Shown: in pieces, positions 25,289 to 34,242 of the stretch
Layout: each line of letters opens with the position of its first letter
Position numbering within the stretch: the stretch's first letter is position 1
Source: Akkermansia muciniphila
Lineage (GTDB): Bacteria > Verrucomicrobiota > Verrucomicrobiia > Verrucomicrobiales > Akkermansiaceae
Direction: 5' to 3'
Assembly (NCBI RefSeq): GCF_030848305.1
Contig: NZ_CP114598.1
Location: forward strand, 2,232,001-2,296,000
DNA: 64,000 nucleotides
Notes under the pieces: generated by a model
Told to the model about the DNA's origin: nothing
The model's database searches: none
What the model saw: only the letters and a program-made list of their open reading frames with translations
Program-made: the position numbers and the translations under genes

Positions 25289-26296
25289 ATGCCTCTTTTC
25301 GAATCCTACGACCGCCGCATCAAGCAGATCAATGAAGCCCTGGCCAAATACGGCATCAGCTCCATTGAAGAAGCGGAACAACTCTGCCTTTCCAAGGGAA
25401 TCAACCCCCGTGAAATTGTGAACGGCATTCAGCCCATCGCGTTTGAAAACGCCGGCTGGGCCTATGTGGTGGGAGCCGCCATCGCCATTAAGAAGGGCTG
25501 CACGAAAGCCGCCGACGCCGCTGAAGCCATCGGAGAAGGTCTTCAGTCCTTCTGCATTCCCGGCTCCGTTGCGGATGAACGCAAGGTGGGCCTGGGCCAC
25601 GGCAACCTGGCCGCCATGCTCCTGCGCGATGAAACGGAATGCTTCTGTTTCCTGGCCGGGCACGAATCCTTTGCCGCCGCTGAAGGCGCCATCGGCATTG
25701 CCAAGTCCGCCAACCGCGTCCGCAAGCAGGATCTCCGCGTCTGCCTGAACGGCCTCGGCAAGGATGCCGCGTACATCATCTCCCGCATCAACGGGTTTAC
25801 ATATGTGCAAACCAAGTTCGACTACGCCACGGGCAAGCTGAACATCATCCAGGAGAAAGCTTTCTCCAAGGGCCCCAAGGCCGCCGTGCGCGTGTATGGC
25901 TGCGATGATGTGCGCGAAGGCGTGGCTGTCATGTGGAATGAAGGCGTGGACGTTTCCATTACCGGGAACTCCACCAACCCCACCCGCTTCCAGCACCCGG
26001 TAGCCGGCACCTACAAGAAGGAATGCAATGAGAAGGGCAAAAAATACTTCTCCGTGGCTTCCGGCGGCGGTACGGGCCGTACCCTGCACCCGGACAACAT
26101 GGCTGCCGGTCCCGCTTCCTACGGCATGACTGACACCATGGGCCGCATGCACTCCGACGCCCAGTTCGCCGGTTCTTCCTCCGTGCCCGCCCATGTGGAA
26201 ATGATGGGCCTCATCGGCATGGGCAACAACCCGATGGTCGGCGCTTCCGTAGCGGTGGCCGTGGCTGTTGAAGAAGCCGCCAAGCAGAACGCCTGA
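25289..26296 (+). CDS. GGGtGRT protein
   Basis: A 335-residue protein named for its glycine motif, seen here as SGGGTGRT near residue 259. It is soluble, and conserved-looking segments include LCLSKGINPREIVNGIQPIAFENA, GLGHGNLAAMLL and GMTDTMGRMHSDAQFAGSSS. Members of this family usually sit beside the NifU-like protein upstream, as here, and no biochemical function is established to my knowledge. The gene ends at a very strong terminator, so the pair is a closed two-gene operon. Confidence 0.85.
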   Translation: MPLFESYDRRIKQINEALAKYGISSIEEAEQLCLSKGINPREIVNGIQPIAFENAGWAYVVGAAIAIKKGCTKAADAAEAIGEGLQSFCIPGSVADERKVGLGHGNLAAMLLRDETECFCFLAGHESFAAAEGAIGIAKSANRVRKQDLRVCLNGLGKDAAYIISRINGFTYVQTKFDYATGKLNIIQEKAFSKGPKAAVRVYGCDDVREGVAVMWNEGVDVSITGNSTNPTRFQHPVAGTYKKECNEKGKKYFSVASGGGTGRTLHPDNMAAGPASYGMTDTMGRMHSDAQFAGSSSVPAHVEMMGLIGMGNNPMVGASVAVAVAVEEAAKQNA

Positions 26297-26319
26297 GCGC
26301 GCAGCTGATCAAAAATCGC

Positions 26320-26356
26320 AGAGCCGCTTTCCCAAACCGGGAAAGCGGCTCTTTTA
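26320..26356 (+). terminator. Strong terminator of the NifU-like/GGGtGRT operon
   Basis: A perfect 14-bp stem (26320-26333 with 26339-26352), a five-base loop and a run of four T. Confidence 0.93.
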
Positions 26357-26404
26357 GCAGTTGAAAAAAGGAGATAGGCCTATTCCTGCCTTTTTGTTTC
26401 CGCA

Positions 26405-26995
26405 TCAGCTTCCGATACGGAATCTGCTGGCCCGGTCTGTTCGGGGAGGAAGCCCGCGCGAAGGAACGGATCTTCTGGAAATGGATTCCGGCCTGGAAGC
26501 TGCCGGCTTGACGGAGCGGATTTCCGGACGGGAAGAAGAAGCGGGAGCAACCGTTTTTTCCGGTTGCGTTCCGTGGGAAGACGGGAGAACAGGAACGGTT
26601 CCGACAACCGTTTTTTGCCGTTCATGGGCCTTATAGGCGCGTTGCAGGGTGAAATCCCTTTGTTCTCCCGGTCTCAGAGAATAATCCGCCTTTTGGGGAG
26701 TTCCGGCTTTTTGCGCCAGAGGTTCCACGCGTCGCTGCAGCTGCGCGGCGGCATCCAGTTTGCCGTCCACCCATTCCGGATTCCATTCAGGCTCGGATGC
26801 TTTCAGGGACTGGAGCAACTGAGCCGCTTTCTTGCCGCTTTCCAGGGCGGCCTTATAATCTCCCTCCTTCTCCTGCCGTGCCGCGCGCATCAGGGAAAGG
26901 TTGGCTTCGTAAAAAGCGTCTCCGGGATCGCCAAGGGCCGTTGCTGCCGCCAGGAACATGCAGAGCAGGGAACAGGATAGAAGATGTCTTTTCAT
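26405..26995 (-). CDS. Exported helical protein with C-terminal SRFRIGS tail
   Basis: A 196-residue protein. A signal peptide (cleavage near ATALG) is followed by a helical domain of about 70 residues beginning DPGDAFYEA, with a TPR-like EKEGDYKAALESGKKA stretch and an EPEWNP turn. The second half is Pro/Ser/Arg-rich and probably unfolded, ending in RASRFRIGS. The same start of the mature chain (DPTDMYLEA...EKRDYIGAI...YPQWRP) and the same tail occur in the 918-residue protein at 53333-56089, so they form one family. Function is unknown. The start at 26995 excludes a 42-residue in-frame leader. Confidence 0.7.
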   Translation of the reverse strand: MKRHLLSCSLLCMFLAAATALGDPGDAFYEANLSLMRAARQEKEGDYKAALESGKKAAQLLQSLKASEPEWNPEWVDGKLDAAAQLQRRVEPLAQKAGTPQKADYSLRPGEQRDFTLQRAYKAHERQKTVVGTVPVLPSSHGTQPEKTVAPASSSRPEIRSVKPAASRPESISRRSVPSRGLPPRTDRASRFRIGS

Positions 26996-27124
26996 GATTG
27001 TTGGCACGATAACATGATTCTCCGTTTTGGAAAGGCCTTTCTTCCGGCATGTTTTGCGCAGGGCAGAACCCCGTTTCCCTTGCGGAGAAGAGGAAATGTT
27101 CTCCATTCCGAACCCCGGCACAAC

Positions 27125-27153
27125 TTGACGGAAAGGCGGGAGTGCCGTATGAT
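27125..27153 (+). promoter_or_regulatory. Promoter of the adenine methylase gene
   Basis: TTGACG (27125-27130), 17 bases, TATGAT (27148-27153). The predicted start at 27160 is ten bases before ATG 27170, which supports that start codon. Confidence 0.7.
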
Positions 27154-27169
27154 GGTTTAGACCTGCTAT

Positions 27170-28303
27170 ATGACCCGGAACGCGCCATCATCCCTTCCAG
27201 CTCCGCAGATGGAGGAAGATCCCAGATTCCTGACGGAACAAATTGTAACGTATCTGGGCAATAAGCGTTCCCTGCTTCATTTCCTGGGAACGGGATTGGA
27301 ACAGGTGAAAAAACGCCTGGGTAAGGAACGGCTGAAAGCAGGGGATCTTTTTTCCGGCAGCGGCATCGTGGCGCGTTTTCTGAAACAGCATTCGGAAGAG
27401 TTGATCGTCAATGATCTGGAGGAATACAGCCGGATCGTCAATACCTGTTACCTGAGCAATGCGGAGGAAGTGGAGAATCTGGAGCTGGACAGGCATTACA
27501 GACGCCTGCTGCGGTATATGGAAACGCATGAATCCCCTGGCTTCATCACGGAACTGTACGCCCCCAGAAATCCGGACTGCATCACGGCGGATGACCGCGT
27601 TTTTTATACGCGCCGCAACGCCGTGTACCTGGATACGGCGAGGCAGACCATCAATTTGCTTCCGGCAGAAGTCAGGCCCTATTTTATCGCGCCTCTTCTG
27701 GCGGAAGCTTCCATTCACACAAACACGTCCGGCGTATTCAAAGGCTTTTACAAAGACAGGAACGGAATCGGCAAATTCGGGGGAACGGGAGGCAACGCCC
27801 TTTCCCGCATTCTGGGAGACATTTCGCTGCCGTTTCCCGTGTTTTCCCGGTTTGACTGCCGGTATTCCATCCATTGCCGCGATGCCAATGAATTGGCTGC
27901 CGAGCTGCCGGAAATGGATGTGGTGTATCTGGACCCTCCCTATAACCAGCATCCGTACGGGTCCAATTATTTCATGCTGAATTTGCTGTCTTCTTATGAA
28001 AAGCCGGAGGAAACCAGCCGGGTTTCCGGCATTCCCGCAGATTGGAAACGCTCCACGTACAACAGCCGCCAGCATGCTCCGGAGGCCCTGTTCCGTCTGT
28101 TGGAGGATTGTCCGTCCAAATTTATTTTACTTTCCTACAGTTCTGAGGGGTTTATTAACTATGAGGAAATGACCGGTTTCCTCGGACGACTGGGCCGTAC
28201 CGTTACGCTGGAAACGCCGTACGCCGCATTCCGGGGCAGCCGGAATTTCAGAAACCGTCCTCAGAACGTGACGGAATTCCTGTTCCTGGTGGAACGGTTC
28301 TAA
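27170..28303 (+). CDS. D12-class DNA adenine N6-methyltransferase (orphan)
   Basis: A 377-residue DNA methylase. The SAM-binding motif is DLFSGSGIVARF near residue 59 and the catalytic motif is YLDPPYNQHPYGSNY near residue 255, in the alpha-group order (SAM site first). YLGNKRSLL near residue 28 is the usual first motif of Dam-like D12 enzymes. No restriction endonuclease lies beside it, so it appears to be an orphan methylase. The recognition site cannot be read from sequence. The Xer-type recombinase gene follows after 25 bases and is probably cotranscribed. Confidence 0.85.
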   Translation: MTRNAPSSLPAPQMEEDPRFLTEQIVTYLGNKRSLLHFLGTGLEQVKKRLGKERLKAGDLFSGSGIVARFLKQHSEELIVNDLEEYSRIVNTCYLSNAEEVENLELDRHYRRLLRYMETHESPGFITELYAPRNPDCITADDRVFYTRRNAVYLDTARQTINLLPAEVRPYFIAPLLAEASIHTNTSGVFKGFYKDRNGIGKFGGTGGNALSRILGDISLPFPVFSRFDCRYSIHCRDANELAAELPEMDVVYLDPPYNQHPYGSNYFMLNLLSSYEKPEETSRVSGIPADWKRSTYNSRQHAPEALFRLLEDCPSKFILLSYSSEGFINYEEMTGFLGRLGRTVTLETPYAAFRGSRNFRNRPQNVTEFLFLVERF

Positions 28304-28328
28304 CAGATGACAGGAAAGGCAAGCCTCC

Positions 28329-29216
28329 ATGCAGACCCATTTGGAACGCTTCATCCGTTTTCTGGCCGCGGAGAAAGGCTTGAGTACCGCCTACCAGCTT
28401 TCCGTGAGGCAGACGCTGGAGGAATTCGCCCGGTTTCTGGAAACGGAAGATACTGGTCTTGCCCAAGCGGGCATCGATACGCTTTCGGCATTTCTGCGGC
28501 ATTTGCAGGACCGGGGGATGGCCCGCAGCTCCATGCGGGTGGAAATGGTGCATTTGCGTATTTTTTTCCGGTGGCTGGCCGGAACGGGAATATTGGAAAA
28601 AGATCCTTCCGCATTTCTGGAAATGCCCCGGCAGGGGCTGTCGCTTCCCCATGTACTGGATCAGAAAACCGTCTCAAATCTTCTTGAAAGCATTGATGTT
28701 CAAGATATTCCTCTAGGGTGTAGAGACAGGGCCCTCCTGGAAATGATCTACGCTTGCGGGATGCGTGTTAGCGAAATAATCAACTGCAAATTAGAGAGTT
28801 TTGATAAAGATGAAGCTTTTGTCCGCGTGCTGGGGAAGGGGGATAAAACCCGGCTGGTGCCCATAGGGAGGTCCGCCTTGGATGCTTTGCAAATGTATTT
28901 GGAAAAAGGAAGACCCAAACTGGTCAGGACGGGAACGAAAAACCATATCTTCCTGACGGTACGCGGCCGTCCGTTGACGAGGGAGCGGGTCCGCCAAATT
29001 CTCCGGGAACGCGCCAGAGCCGCAGGACTGGAACAGCATGTTTTCCCGCACATCCTGCGTCATTCCTTTGCCACGCATCTTCTGGAAAACGGAGCGGATC
29101 TGCGCATTATTCAGGAGATGCTGGGTCATGCCGATATTTCCACCACCCAGATCTATACGCATTTGGAGCAGCAGCGGCTGAATTCGATTCATCACCGTTT
29201 TCATCCCAGAGGATAG
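28329..29216 (+). CDS. XerC/XerD-type tyrosine recombinase
   Basis: A 295-residue site-specific recombinase of the size and layout of XerC/XerD. The N-terminal core-binding domain (residues 1-85) is followed by a catalytic domain with R146 (ACGMRVSE), a Lys in GKGDKTR (K170 or K173), H241-xx-R244 (HILRHSFATHLL), H267 (GHADI) and the nucleophile Y276 (TQIYTH). The likely role is resolving chromosome dimers at dif. No dif-like site or mobile-element gene is visible nearby, which favours a housekeeping function. Confidence 0.88.
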   Translation: MQTHLERFIRFLAAEKGLSTAYQLSVRQTLEEFARFLETEDTGLAQAGIDTLSAFLRHLQDRGMARSSMRVEMVHLRIFFRWLAGTGILEKDPSAFLEMPRQGLSLPHVLDQKTVSNLLESIDVQDIPLGCRDRALLEMIYACGMRVSEIINCKLESFDKDEAFVRVLGKGDKTRLVPIGRSALDALQMYLEKGRPKLVRTGTKNHIFLTVRGRPLTRERVRQILRERARAAGLEQHVFPHILRHSFATHLLENGADLRIIQEMLGHADISTTQIYTHLEQQRLNSIHHRFHPRG

Positions 29217-29295
29217 GAACGCTATTTCTTCCTTATTTCCATGCCACGTTTTTTCGCATTCTTCCAATCACCTCATAATCATTTAACTATTAATG

Positions 29296-29317
29296 GCCGG
29301 AGAATTATTTTACCGGC
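29296..29317 (+). terminator. Hairpin after the Xer-type gene
   Basis: GCCGG/CCGGC with an inner A/T-rich extension and one mismatch, followed by an A/T run. It is the likely end of the methylase-recombinase transcript. Confidence 0.45.
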
Positions 29318-29654
29318 ATTATATTTTGCATTACATATATTATGCGAAGTATAAATACAGAGAGAAATATATGTCCCACTTGCTCCGTTTATGTGTGAAA
29401 GAAGAATCCCGTCTCCGGAAACTCCGTTTGACGCATCCCAAAAAAGATGGCAGAAAATAAGATTCCCTGCTTATCAAGGATGTTACCAGAGATTCATATT
29501 CCGAGGACTTTTTTTACTCGTAAATCCGGGCGTGGAACGAATGACCCGCTGCCTGTTCTGTTCTGAATGGAAATCATTCATCCATTACTCATTTTTGTTC
29601 CACTTCGGCCTATCCTTTTTTCTACTGAGGCGAATCTTTCCCTCCGCTTCTCTC

Positions 29655-29683
29655 TTGCCAGATCACCTTTCATCCTTCATAAT
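29655..29683 (+). promoter_or_regulatory. Promoter of the exported protein gene at 29693
   Basis: TTGCCA (29655-29660), 17 bases, CATAAT (29678-29683). The predicted start is 29690, three bases before the ATG. Confidence 0.6.
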
Positions 29684-29692
29684 AAAAAAAGC

Positions 29693-30973
29693 ATGAATAC
29701 TTTCGTTTCTCTTTGCCTGGTCGGGGGCCTCAGCCTGGGTTCCTTTTGTTATGCTCAGTACATGGATAACGATGCCAAGAAGAAGGTAATCAAGGATTTG
29801 GATAATCTGCTCGCTCTGAACAGGTCTGCGGAAACCAAAGTGATCAATGCCGCTATCAGCAAACTGAATTCCGCCGGCAGGGATCCCGGCGCCGCATATG
29901 ACCTGCTGATCCAGTCCAAGAAATTTCTGATGGAAACAGAAAAGGAAAAGGACAGGAGCCAAGGAAAGAGCGCCAAAATCGCCTCCAATTCCATGAAGGA
30001 CTGGATGGACCGTGAAGCGAAGAAGTACCAGGATAAAAATGCCCGTAAAGGATTAATGATTCAATATCAATGGGGTGTTCTCGTCCTCAAGGCGCGCCTT
30101 AAGGAAAATTTAATGAACGCCACTTCCCATTCCTCCGGCGGAACAGCGGAGGAAATCCTGGATGTTACGGAGTTCCAGAAGCCGGCTATGGATTTGCTGA
30201 ATGCCTACCTGTCCGCCTGCTCCGACCCTGATTTTGTCGAACCTTCCTCTTCCAAAAACAACAATGGAGCAACCGGAAGAGCCGGCGCCCGTATTGCGGA
30301 ACAATCCGTCCTTAATACGGAAGTGGGTGAGGCCCTGGGCATCAGCAGCATGTCTTCCAAGGCTTTCCCGGATTCCATGAAGAACCGGGATGAGATTTTT
30401 GACAAACTGTTCTTTACCGGATACCGGAAGACCCGCAACCTCCCTGCCCTCAGGCAGGCATGGAACAAGAGAATTTCCATGGAAGTGGCTCTGGGAAAAA
30501 TCAGCCACGCCATTTCCTCCGGCAAGAAGTCCGGCATGCAGGGCCGCATCGCCAATGCGTCCGAAGACGAATTTGACGAGCAGGGAGCCGCCGTTCTGGA
30601 TCGGCTGCGCTGGCGCTGCGAACTTGATTGCTTCGACTTGGGAGACCAGGCAAACGCTACGCGGAATATGATGGCGCTCATCCGGACGACGGTGGATCCC
30701 GTGCGCCGGGAACAGGGTATCCGCACCCTCCGGGATAAACTGGTTCAGAGCATGAAGAGCATGATTGATTCTCCGGAAGAAGGGAGCATGGCTGACGGTT
30801 CCGCTTCATCCCCTGCTCCGCGCCCTGCCGTGCGCGCGCCCAAAAGGAAGACGCCCTCCACCACGATCACGACCAGTCGTGAAATGGATGATCCCGGCGC
30901 CATTGGAACGGATGTGCCGTCACCGCCCAAACCGGATCCAACTCGGAGCGACGATTTTTTTGAAGACGTTTAA
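29693..30973 (+). CDS. Exported protein of unknown function
   Basis: A 426-residue protein. The signal peptide MNTFVSLCLVGGLSLGSFCYA is cleaved at about residue 21. The body to residue 360 is largely helical, Lys/Asp-rich and contains two possible repeats of helix pairs; the last 70 residues are Pro/Ser/Thr-rich and end in acidic SDDFFEDV. No family or motif is recognised. An in-frame ATG 42 codons upstream would hide the signal peptide, and the promoter lies between the two, so 29693 is the start. Confidence 0.65.
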   Translation: MNTFVSLCLVGGLSLGSFCYAQYMDNDAKKKVIKDLDNLLALNRSAETKVINAAISKLNSAGRDPGAAYDLLIQSKKFLMETEKEKDRSQGKSAKIASNSMKDWMDREAKKYQDKNARKGLMIQYQWGVLVLKARLKENLMNATSHSSGGTAEEILDVTEFQKPAMDLLNAYLSACSDPDFVEPSSSKNNNGATGRAGARIAEQSVLNTEVGEALGISSMSSKAFPDSMKNRDEIFDKLFFTGYRKTRNLPALRQAWNKRISMEVALGKISHAISSGKKSGMQGRIANASEDEFDEQGAAVLDRLRWRCELDCFDLGDQANATRNMMALIRTTVDPVRREQGIRTLRDKLVQSMKSMIDSPEEGSMADGSASSPAPRPAVRAPKRKTPSTTITTSREMDDPGAIGTDVPSPPKPDPTRSDDFFEDV

Positions 30974-31038
30974 CGTTCTTCAGACAAAGATGCTGCCCGA
31001 ACGGCGGTTTCCCTGTTCATGGAATGCACAGAGCATCC

Positions 31039-31066
31039 TTGACGTCCGGAACCGCCGTTTTATACA
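31039..31066 (+). promoter_or_regulatory. Promoter of the alcohol dehydrogenase gene
   Basis: TTGACG (31039-31044), 16 bases, TATACA (31061-31066). The predicted start is near 31073, two bases before the ATG at 31075. Confidence 0.6.
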
Positions 31067-31074
31067 GTAAGGGC

Positions 31075-32235
31075 ATGTATCAGCCATTTCAATTTTTCAT
31101 GCCCGCGCAAATCTTCTTCGGCGCGGGTTCTTTGGACAATCTTGGTTCCGCTCCCCTGCCCGGCGCCAAGGCCCTGATCGTCATCGGCGGCACGTCCGTC
31201 AAACGCCTCGGATATCTGGACCGCGTGCAGGCTCTTTTGAAAAGCCAGGGAGTGGAAAGCGTCGTTTTCGACAAGGTGCAGCCCAACCCCGTGGTGGAGC
31301 ACGTGATGGAAGCCGCCTCCCTGGCCAGGGAAACGGGGTGTGATTTCGTCATCGGCCTAGGCGGAGGCAGCAGCATGGATTCCGCCAAGAGCATCGCCGT
31401 GATGGCAGCCAATCCCGGGAACTACTGGGATTACATCCAGGGCGGTTCCGGCAAGGGGCTTCCCATTCCCAACAAACCTCTTCCCATCGTCTGCATCACC
31501 ACTACGGCGGGAACCGGAACGGAGGCGGATCCGTGGACCGTCATTACAAAGGAGGACACGCAGGAAAAAATCGGTTTCGGCTTCAGGGGTACTTTCCCCA
31601 CCATGTCTATCGTCGATCCGGAGTTGATGCTTTCCGTACCTCCCAAATTAACGGCATACCAGGGATTTGACGCCCTGTTCCATGCCGTGGAGGGATATAT
31701 GGCCACAATCGCCTCCCCCATGGGGGACATGTTCGCGCTCCAGGCCATTGAATACATTGCCAAATATCTTCCGCGCGCCGTGAATAACGGGGATGACCTG
31801 GAGGCTCGCGCCTATGTGGCTCTGGCCAATACCTATTCCGGATTTGTGGAAACCATTTCCTGCTGTACGTCGGAACATTCCATTGAACATGCCCTCAGCG
31901 CCTTCCATCCTTCCCTGCCCCACGGCGCGGGGTTAATCATGATTTCCTGGGCCTACCATGAAGCCTACGCGCCCTCCTGCCCGGAACGTTACGCAAGAGT
32001 TGCCGCGGCCATGGGGCAGGAAGCCTCGGTGGACGGTTTCCTGAACGGCTTGAACAAACTGAAGGAAGCCTGCGGCGTGGACAAGCTGAAGATGTCCGAG
32101 TTCGGCATTACCCCGGATTTATTTGACGAATACGCTAAAACGGCTTTTTCCACCATGGGCAACCTGTTTGAGCTGGACCGTTGCAAATTGACTCCGGCGG
32201 ACGTGGTCAGCATCCTGGAAAAATCCTATTCCTAG
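31075..32235 (+). CDS. Iron-containing (group III) alcohol dehydrogenase
   Basis: A 386-residue NAD(P)-dependent dehydrogenase of the Fe-ADH superfamily. GLGGGSSMDSAKSIAV near residue 98 is the nucleotide motif. TTAGTGTEAD, then the metal site D...H...H...H seen in YQGFDALFHAVEG, EHSIEHALS and LPHGAG, are all in place. Such enzymes reduce aldehydes in fermentation; butanol-type dehydrogenases are the nearest group. Substrate is not readable. It is a single gene with its own promoter. Confidence 0.85.
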   Translation: MYQPFQFFMPAQIFFGAGSLDNLGSAPLPGAKALIVIGGTSVKRLGYLDRVQALLKSQGVESVVFDKVQPNPVVEHVMEAASLARETGCDFVIGLGGGSSMDSAKSIAVMAANPGNYWDYIQGGSGKGLPIPNKPLPIVCITTTAGTGTEADPWTVITKEDTQEKIGFGFRGTFPTMSIVDPELMLSVPPKLTAYQGFDALFHAVEGYMATIASPMGDMFALQAIEYIAKYLPRAVNNGDDLEARAYVALANTYSGFVETISCCTSEHSIEHALSAFHPSLPHGAGLIMISWAYHEAYAPSCPERYARVAAAMGQEASVDGFLNGLNKLKEACGVDKLKMSEFGITPDLFDEYAKTAFSTMGNLFELDRCKLTPADVVSILEKSYS

Positions 32236-32473
32236 AAACAAGCCGTCGAGGAAACGCAGGCCGGGCGGGTAGCTTTCTTGTATGGCAGCCCGTCCGGCAA
32301 AAGATTGTTGTCGTTCTGATGCGTTCAGGAATGCCAGCCATTTCCGTCATGCCGGGGCATTCCCTATAGAGAAGGAGCATGGTTCGGTTGGCTGTCCATT
32401 TTCCATTTCAGCAGTTCCCCTGTAACACAGCGCGGCTGGACATGTGCCGCGCCGGGTTTGCCATATTGTTCTC

Positions 32474-32842
32474 TTATCGGGCGGCCAGATAGCCCAGGCC
32501 AATGGCCAGGAGCCCCCCGGCAAAACTGATGAGGGTGTAAAGGAAGAAGGCGGAGAAGTTCCCTTCCTTCAACAGCAGGAAGGATTCATTCATCAGCGTG
32601 GAAAAGGTGGTGAAACCGCCGCACAGGCCTGCGGTAAGAAAGAGCCGCGTTTCCGTATGCGGCAGGTTCCGGTCGAACAAACCGTAGAGGGCGCCCAGGA
32701 TAAAACATCCCAGCAGGTTGACTGCCGCCGTACCCCAGGGGAACGAACTTGCCGAATTGACCTGGACGAAACGGGCCAGCAGGAAACGCAATATGCCGCC
32801 CGCAAAGCTTCCCAGACCCACCATCATCAGCATTTTTATCAT
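32474..32842 (-). CDS. crcB: Fluoride ion channel CrcB/FluC
   Basis: A 122-residue protein with four membrane helices. The family marks are GSFAGGILRF near residue 11, WGTAAVNLLGCFILG near residue 36 and GLCGGFTTFSTLMNE near residue 72, which includes the conserved Phe box and central Na+ site threonines. It exports fluoride as a dual-topology dimer. I looked upstream for a fluoride riboswitch and found none. Confidence 0.9.
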   Translation of the reverse strand: MIKMLMMVGLGSFAGGILRFLLARFVQVNSASSFPWGTAAVNLLGCFILGALYGLFDRNLPHTETRLFLTAGLCGGFTTFSTLMNESFLLLKEGNFSAFFLYTLISFAGGLLAIGLGYLAAR

Positions 32843-33160
32843 AGCGGCTTTTTCTATGTTTGAACGGGAGTAAAGTTTTGGAGCAGATGACGAAAATCCG
32901 CCGGGAAAGACGGGCGGCGAAAAAGGGGACTTTCTTGTTGATGAAAGAGCAACTGGCTGCGTTCCCGAAAACTGGTTTGGAAACGTTCGTGCCGCCTGGT
33001 GACACCCTTTGCCGGAAACAAGACTTTCTGCGGAAGCTGTCGGTCTGTATGCCGGCAGAACCCATTTCCTTTAACGTGTGCGGATAAAATACCCTGTTTT
33101 TTCCATATCGCCAGCCTTTTTGTTCTTGATTGCAGGGTAAAACCGTATTTCCTTTTTTCC
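32843..33160. other. Intergenic region with no identified element
   Basis: The gap between crcB (minus) and the PfkB kinase (plus). A 75-codon frame at 32860-33087 and the upstream extension of the kinase frame have no family features. No riboswitch, RNA gene or strong promoter was recognised. Confidence 0.45.
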
Positions 33161-34123
33161 ATGTCCCTGCCCCTTCTCGTTACCGGAACCATCGGAATTG
33201 ATACCATCCTTACTCCCAGCGGTAGGGCGGACGGCGTTCTGGGCGGTTCCGTCTCTTTTGCGGCCGTAGCCGCCCTTTTGTTTGCCGACCGCGTGGATGC
33301 CGTCAGCATCATCGGGGAGGATTTCCCCGCCCATTATGAAGCGGCTCTTGAGGCCAAAGGGGTGTGCATGAACGGTGTAGAACGCAAGAAAGGGCCTTCT
33401 TTTTCCTGGACCGGGGAATATTTTGACAATATGAACAAACGGAGGACCGTTTGCGCCAATGATTCCGTGATGCTGGAATGGGATGTGCACGTTCCGGAGC
33501 CTTTGAGGAACCATCCGGTTCTGGTTTGCTGCTGCATGGTTCCGGCCCAGCAGCTCAAGTGCATGGAACAATGCCCGGACGCGGCGCTGGTGCTTTCCGA
33601 TTCCATGGACAAGTGGCTGCGCCGCCAGCCGAATTTGCTGGATGCCGTGATCAGCCGTTCCCATATCACCATGATGAATGAGGATGAGGCGAAGGAATAT
33701 GCCCAGGCGTCCACCGTCATGGAAGCCGGGGAATTCCTGCTTTCCAAAGGCGCCGCGTACGCAGTGGTGAAACAGGGGGAATACGGGGCCACGCTTCTGG
33801 GCCGGGATGCCGGCGGGAATCTCCGGATGTTCCGTTGTCCCGCCTATCCTCTGAAAACATTGGTGGACCCCACCGGCGCAGGGGATACGTTCCTGGGGGC
33901 TCTGGCCGGCTATTTGTCCACCCTGCCTCCCGGCCTTCCTCCGTTTGAGGAAGTGAAGAAGGGGATTGTGTACGGAACGGTGGCGGCCTCCTTCACCTGC
34001 GAGTCCTTTTCGGCAGACGCCCTTCTTTCCATGACCAAAGAGACTTTTCGCCGCCGTCTTGAAGAGTACGCGGAGATGTGCCGCCTGCCTGATATCCGCC
34101 TCTTTTCCGCAAGTGACTGTTAA
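33161..34123 (+). CDS. PfkB-family sugar or nucleoside kinase
   Basis: A 320-residue ribokinase-superfamily protein. LVTGTIGIDTI at the N terminus, LGGSVSFAAVAA near residue 27 and the anion-hole/catalytic DPTGAGDTFLGAL near residue 242 are the two PfkB signatures. Its middle part resembles kinases annotated as sugar or inosine/adenosine type; the substrate is uncertain. ATG 33161 is used because the family begins just before the first strand; the frame upstream carries unrelated cysteine-rich sequence. Confidence 0.8.
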   Translation: MSLPLLVTGTIGIDTILTPSGRADGVLGGSVSFAAVAALLFADRVDAVSIIGEDFPAHYEAALEAKGVCMNGVERKKGPSFSWTGEYFDNMNKRRTVCANDSVMLEWDVHVPEPLRNHPVLVCCCMVPAQQLKCMEQCPDAALVLSDSMDKWLRRQPNLLDAVISRSHITMMNEDEAKEYAQASTVMEAGEFLLSKGAAYAVVKQGEYGATLLGRDAGGNLRMFRCPAYPLKTLVDPTGAGDTFLGALAGYLSTLPPGLPPFEEVKKGIVYGTVAASFTCESFSADALLSMTKETFRRRLEEYAEMCRLPDIRLFSASDC

Positions 34124-34242
34124 GACGGGATCAGATCCCCTGAAAAGGAGGAAATGCCTCCCTTGATGGTTCGTTTTCCGGTCTCCGTTTTTGCGGGATG
34201 TCCGGAATGTTCAGGTAAAAAAGGCCCGGATGCGGAACATGA

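Larger units (their letters stand above)
29217..29692. other. AT-rich intergenic region
   Basis: This 476-base gap is clearly richer in A and T than its neighbours. It holds a hairpin after the recombinase gene (29296-29317, nine positions with one mismatch, followed by ATTATATTTT) and the promoter at 29655-29683. A 101-codon frame at 29391-29696 has no family features. I see no RNA family. Confidence 0.5.

Noticed and set aside
28329-29216. Xer-type recombinase as an integrase of a mobile element
   Set aside because: It has XerC/XerD size and domain order, no adjacent excisionase or tRNA attachment site, and lies among housekeeping genes.
29391-29696. 101-codon frame in the AT-rich gap
   Set aside because: No family features; it overlaps the promoter and start of the exported-protein gene.
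32843-33160. Fluoride riboswitch upstream of crcB
   Set aside because: I searched the minus strand for the GGxGATGG and CTGATGACxCC segments of the motif and they are absent.
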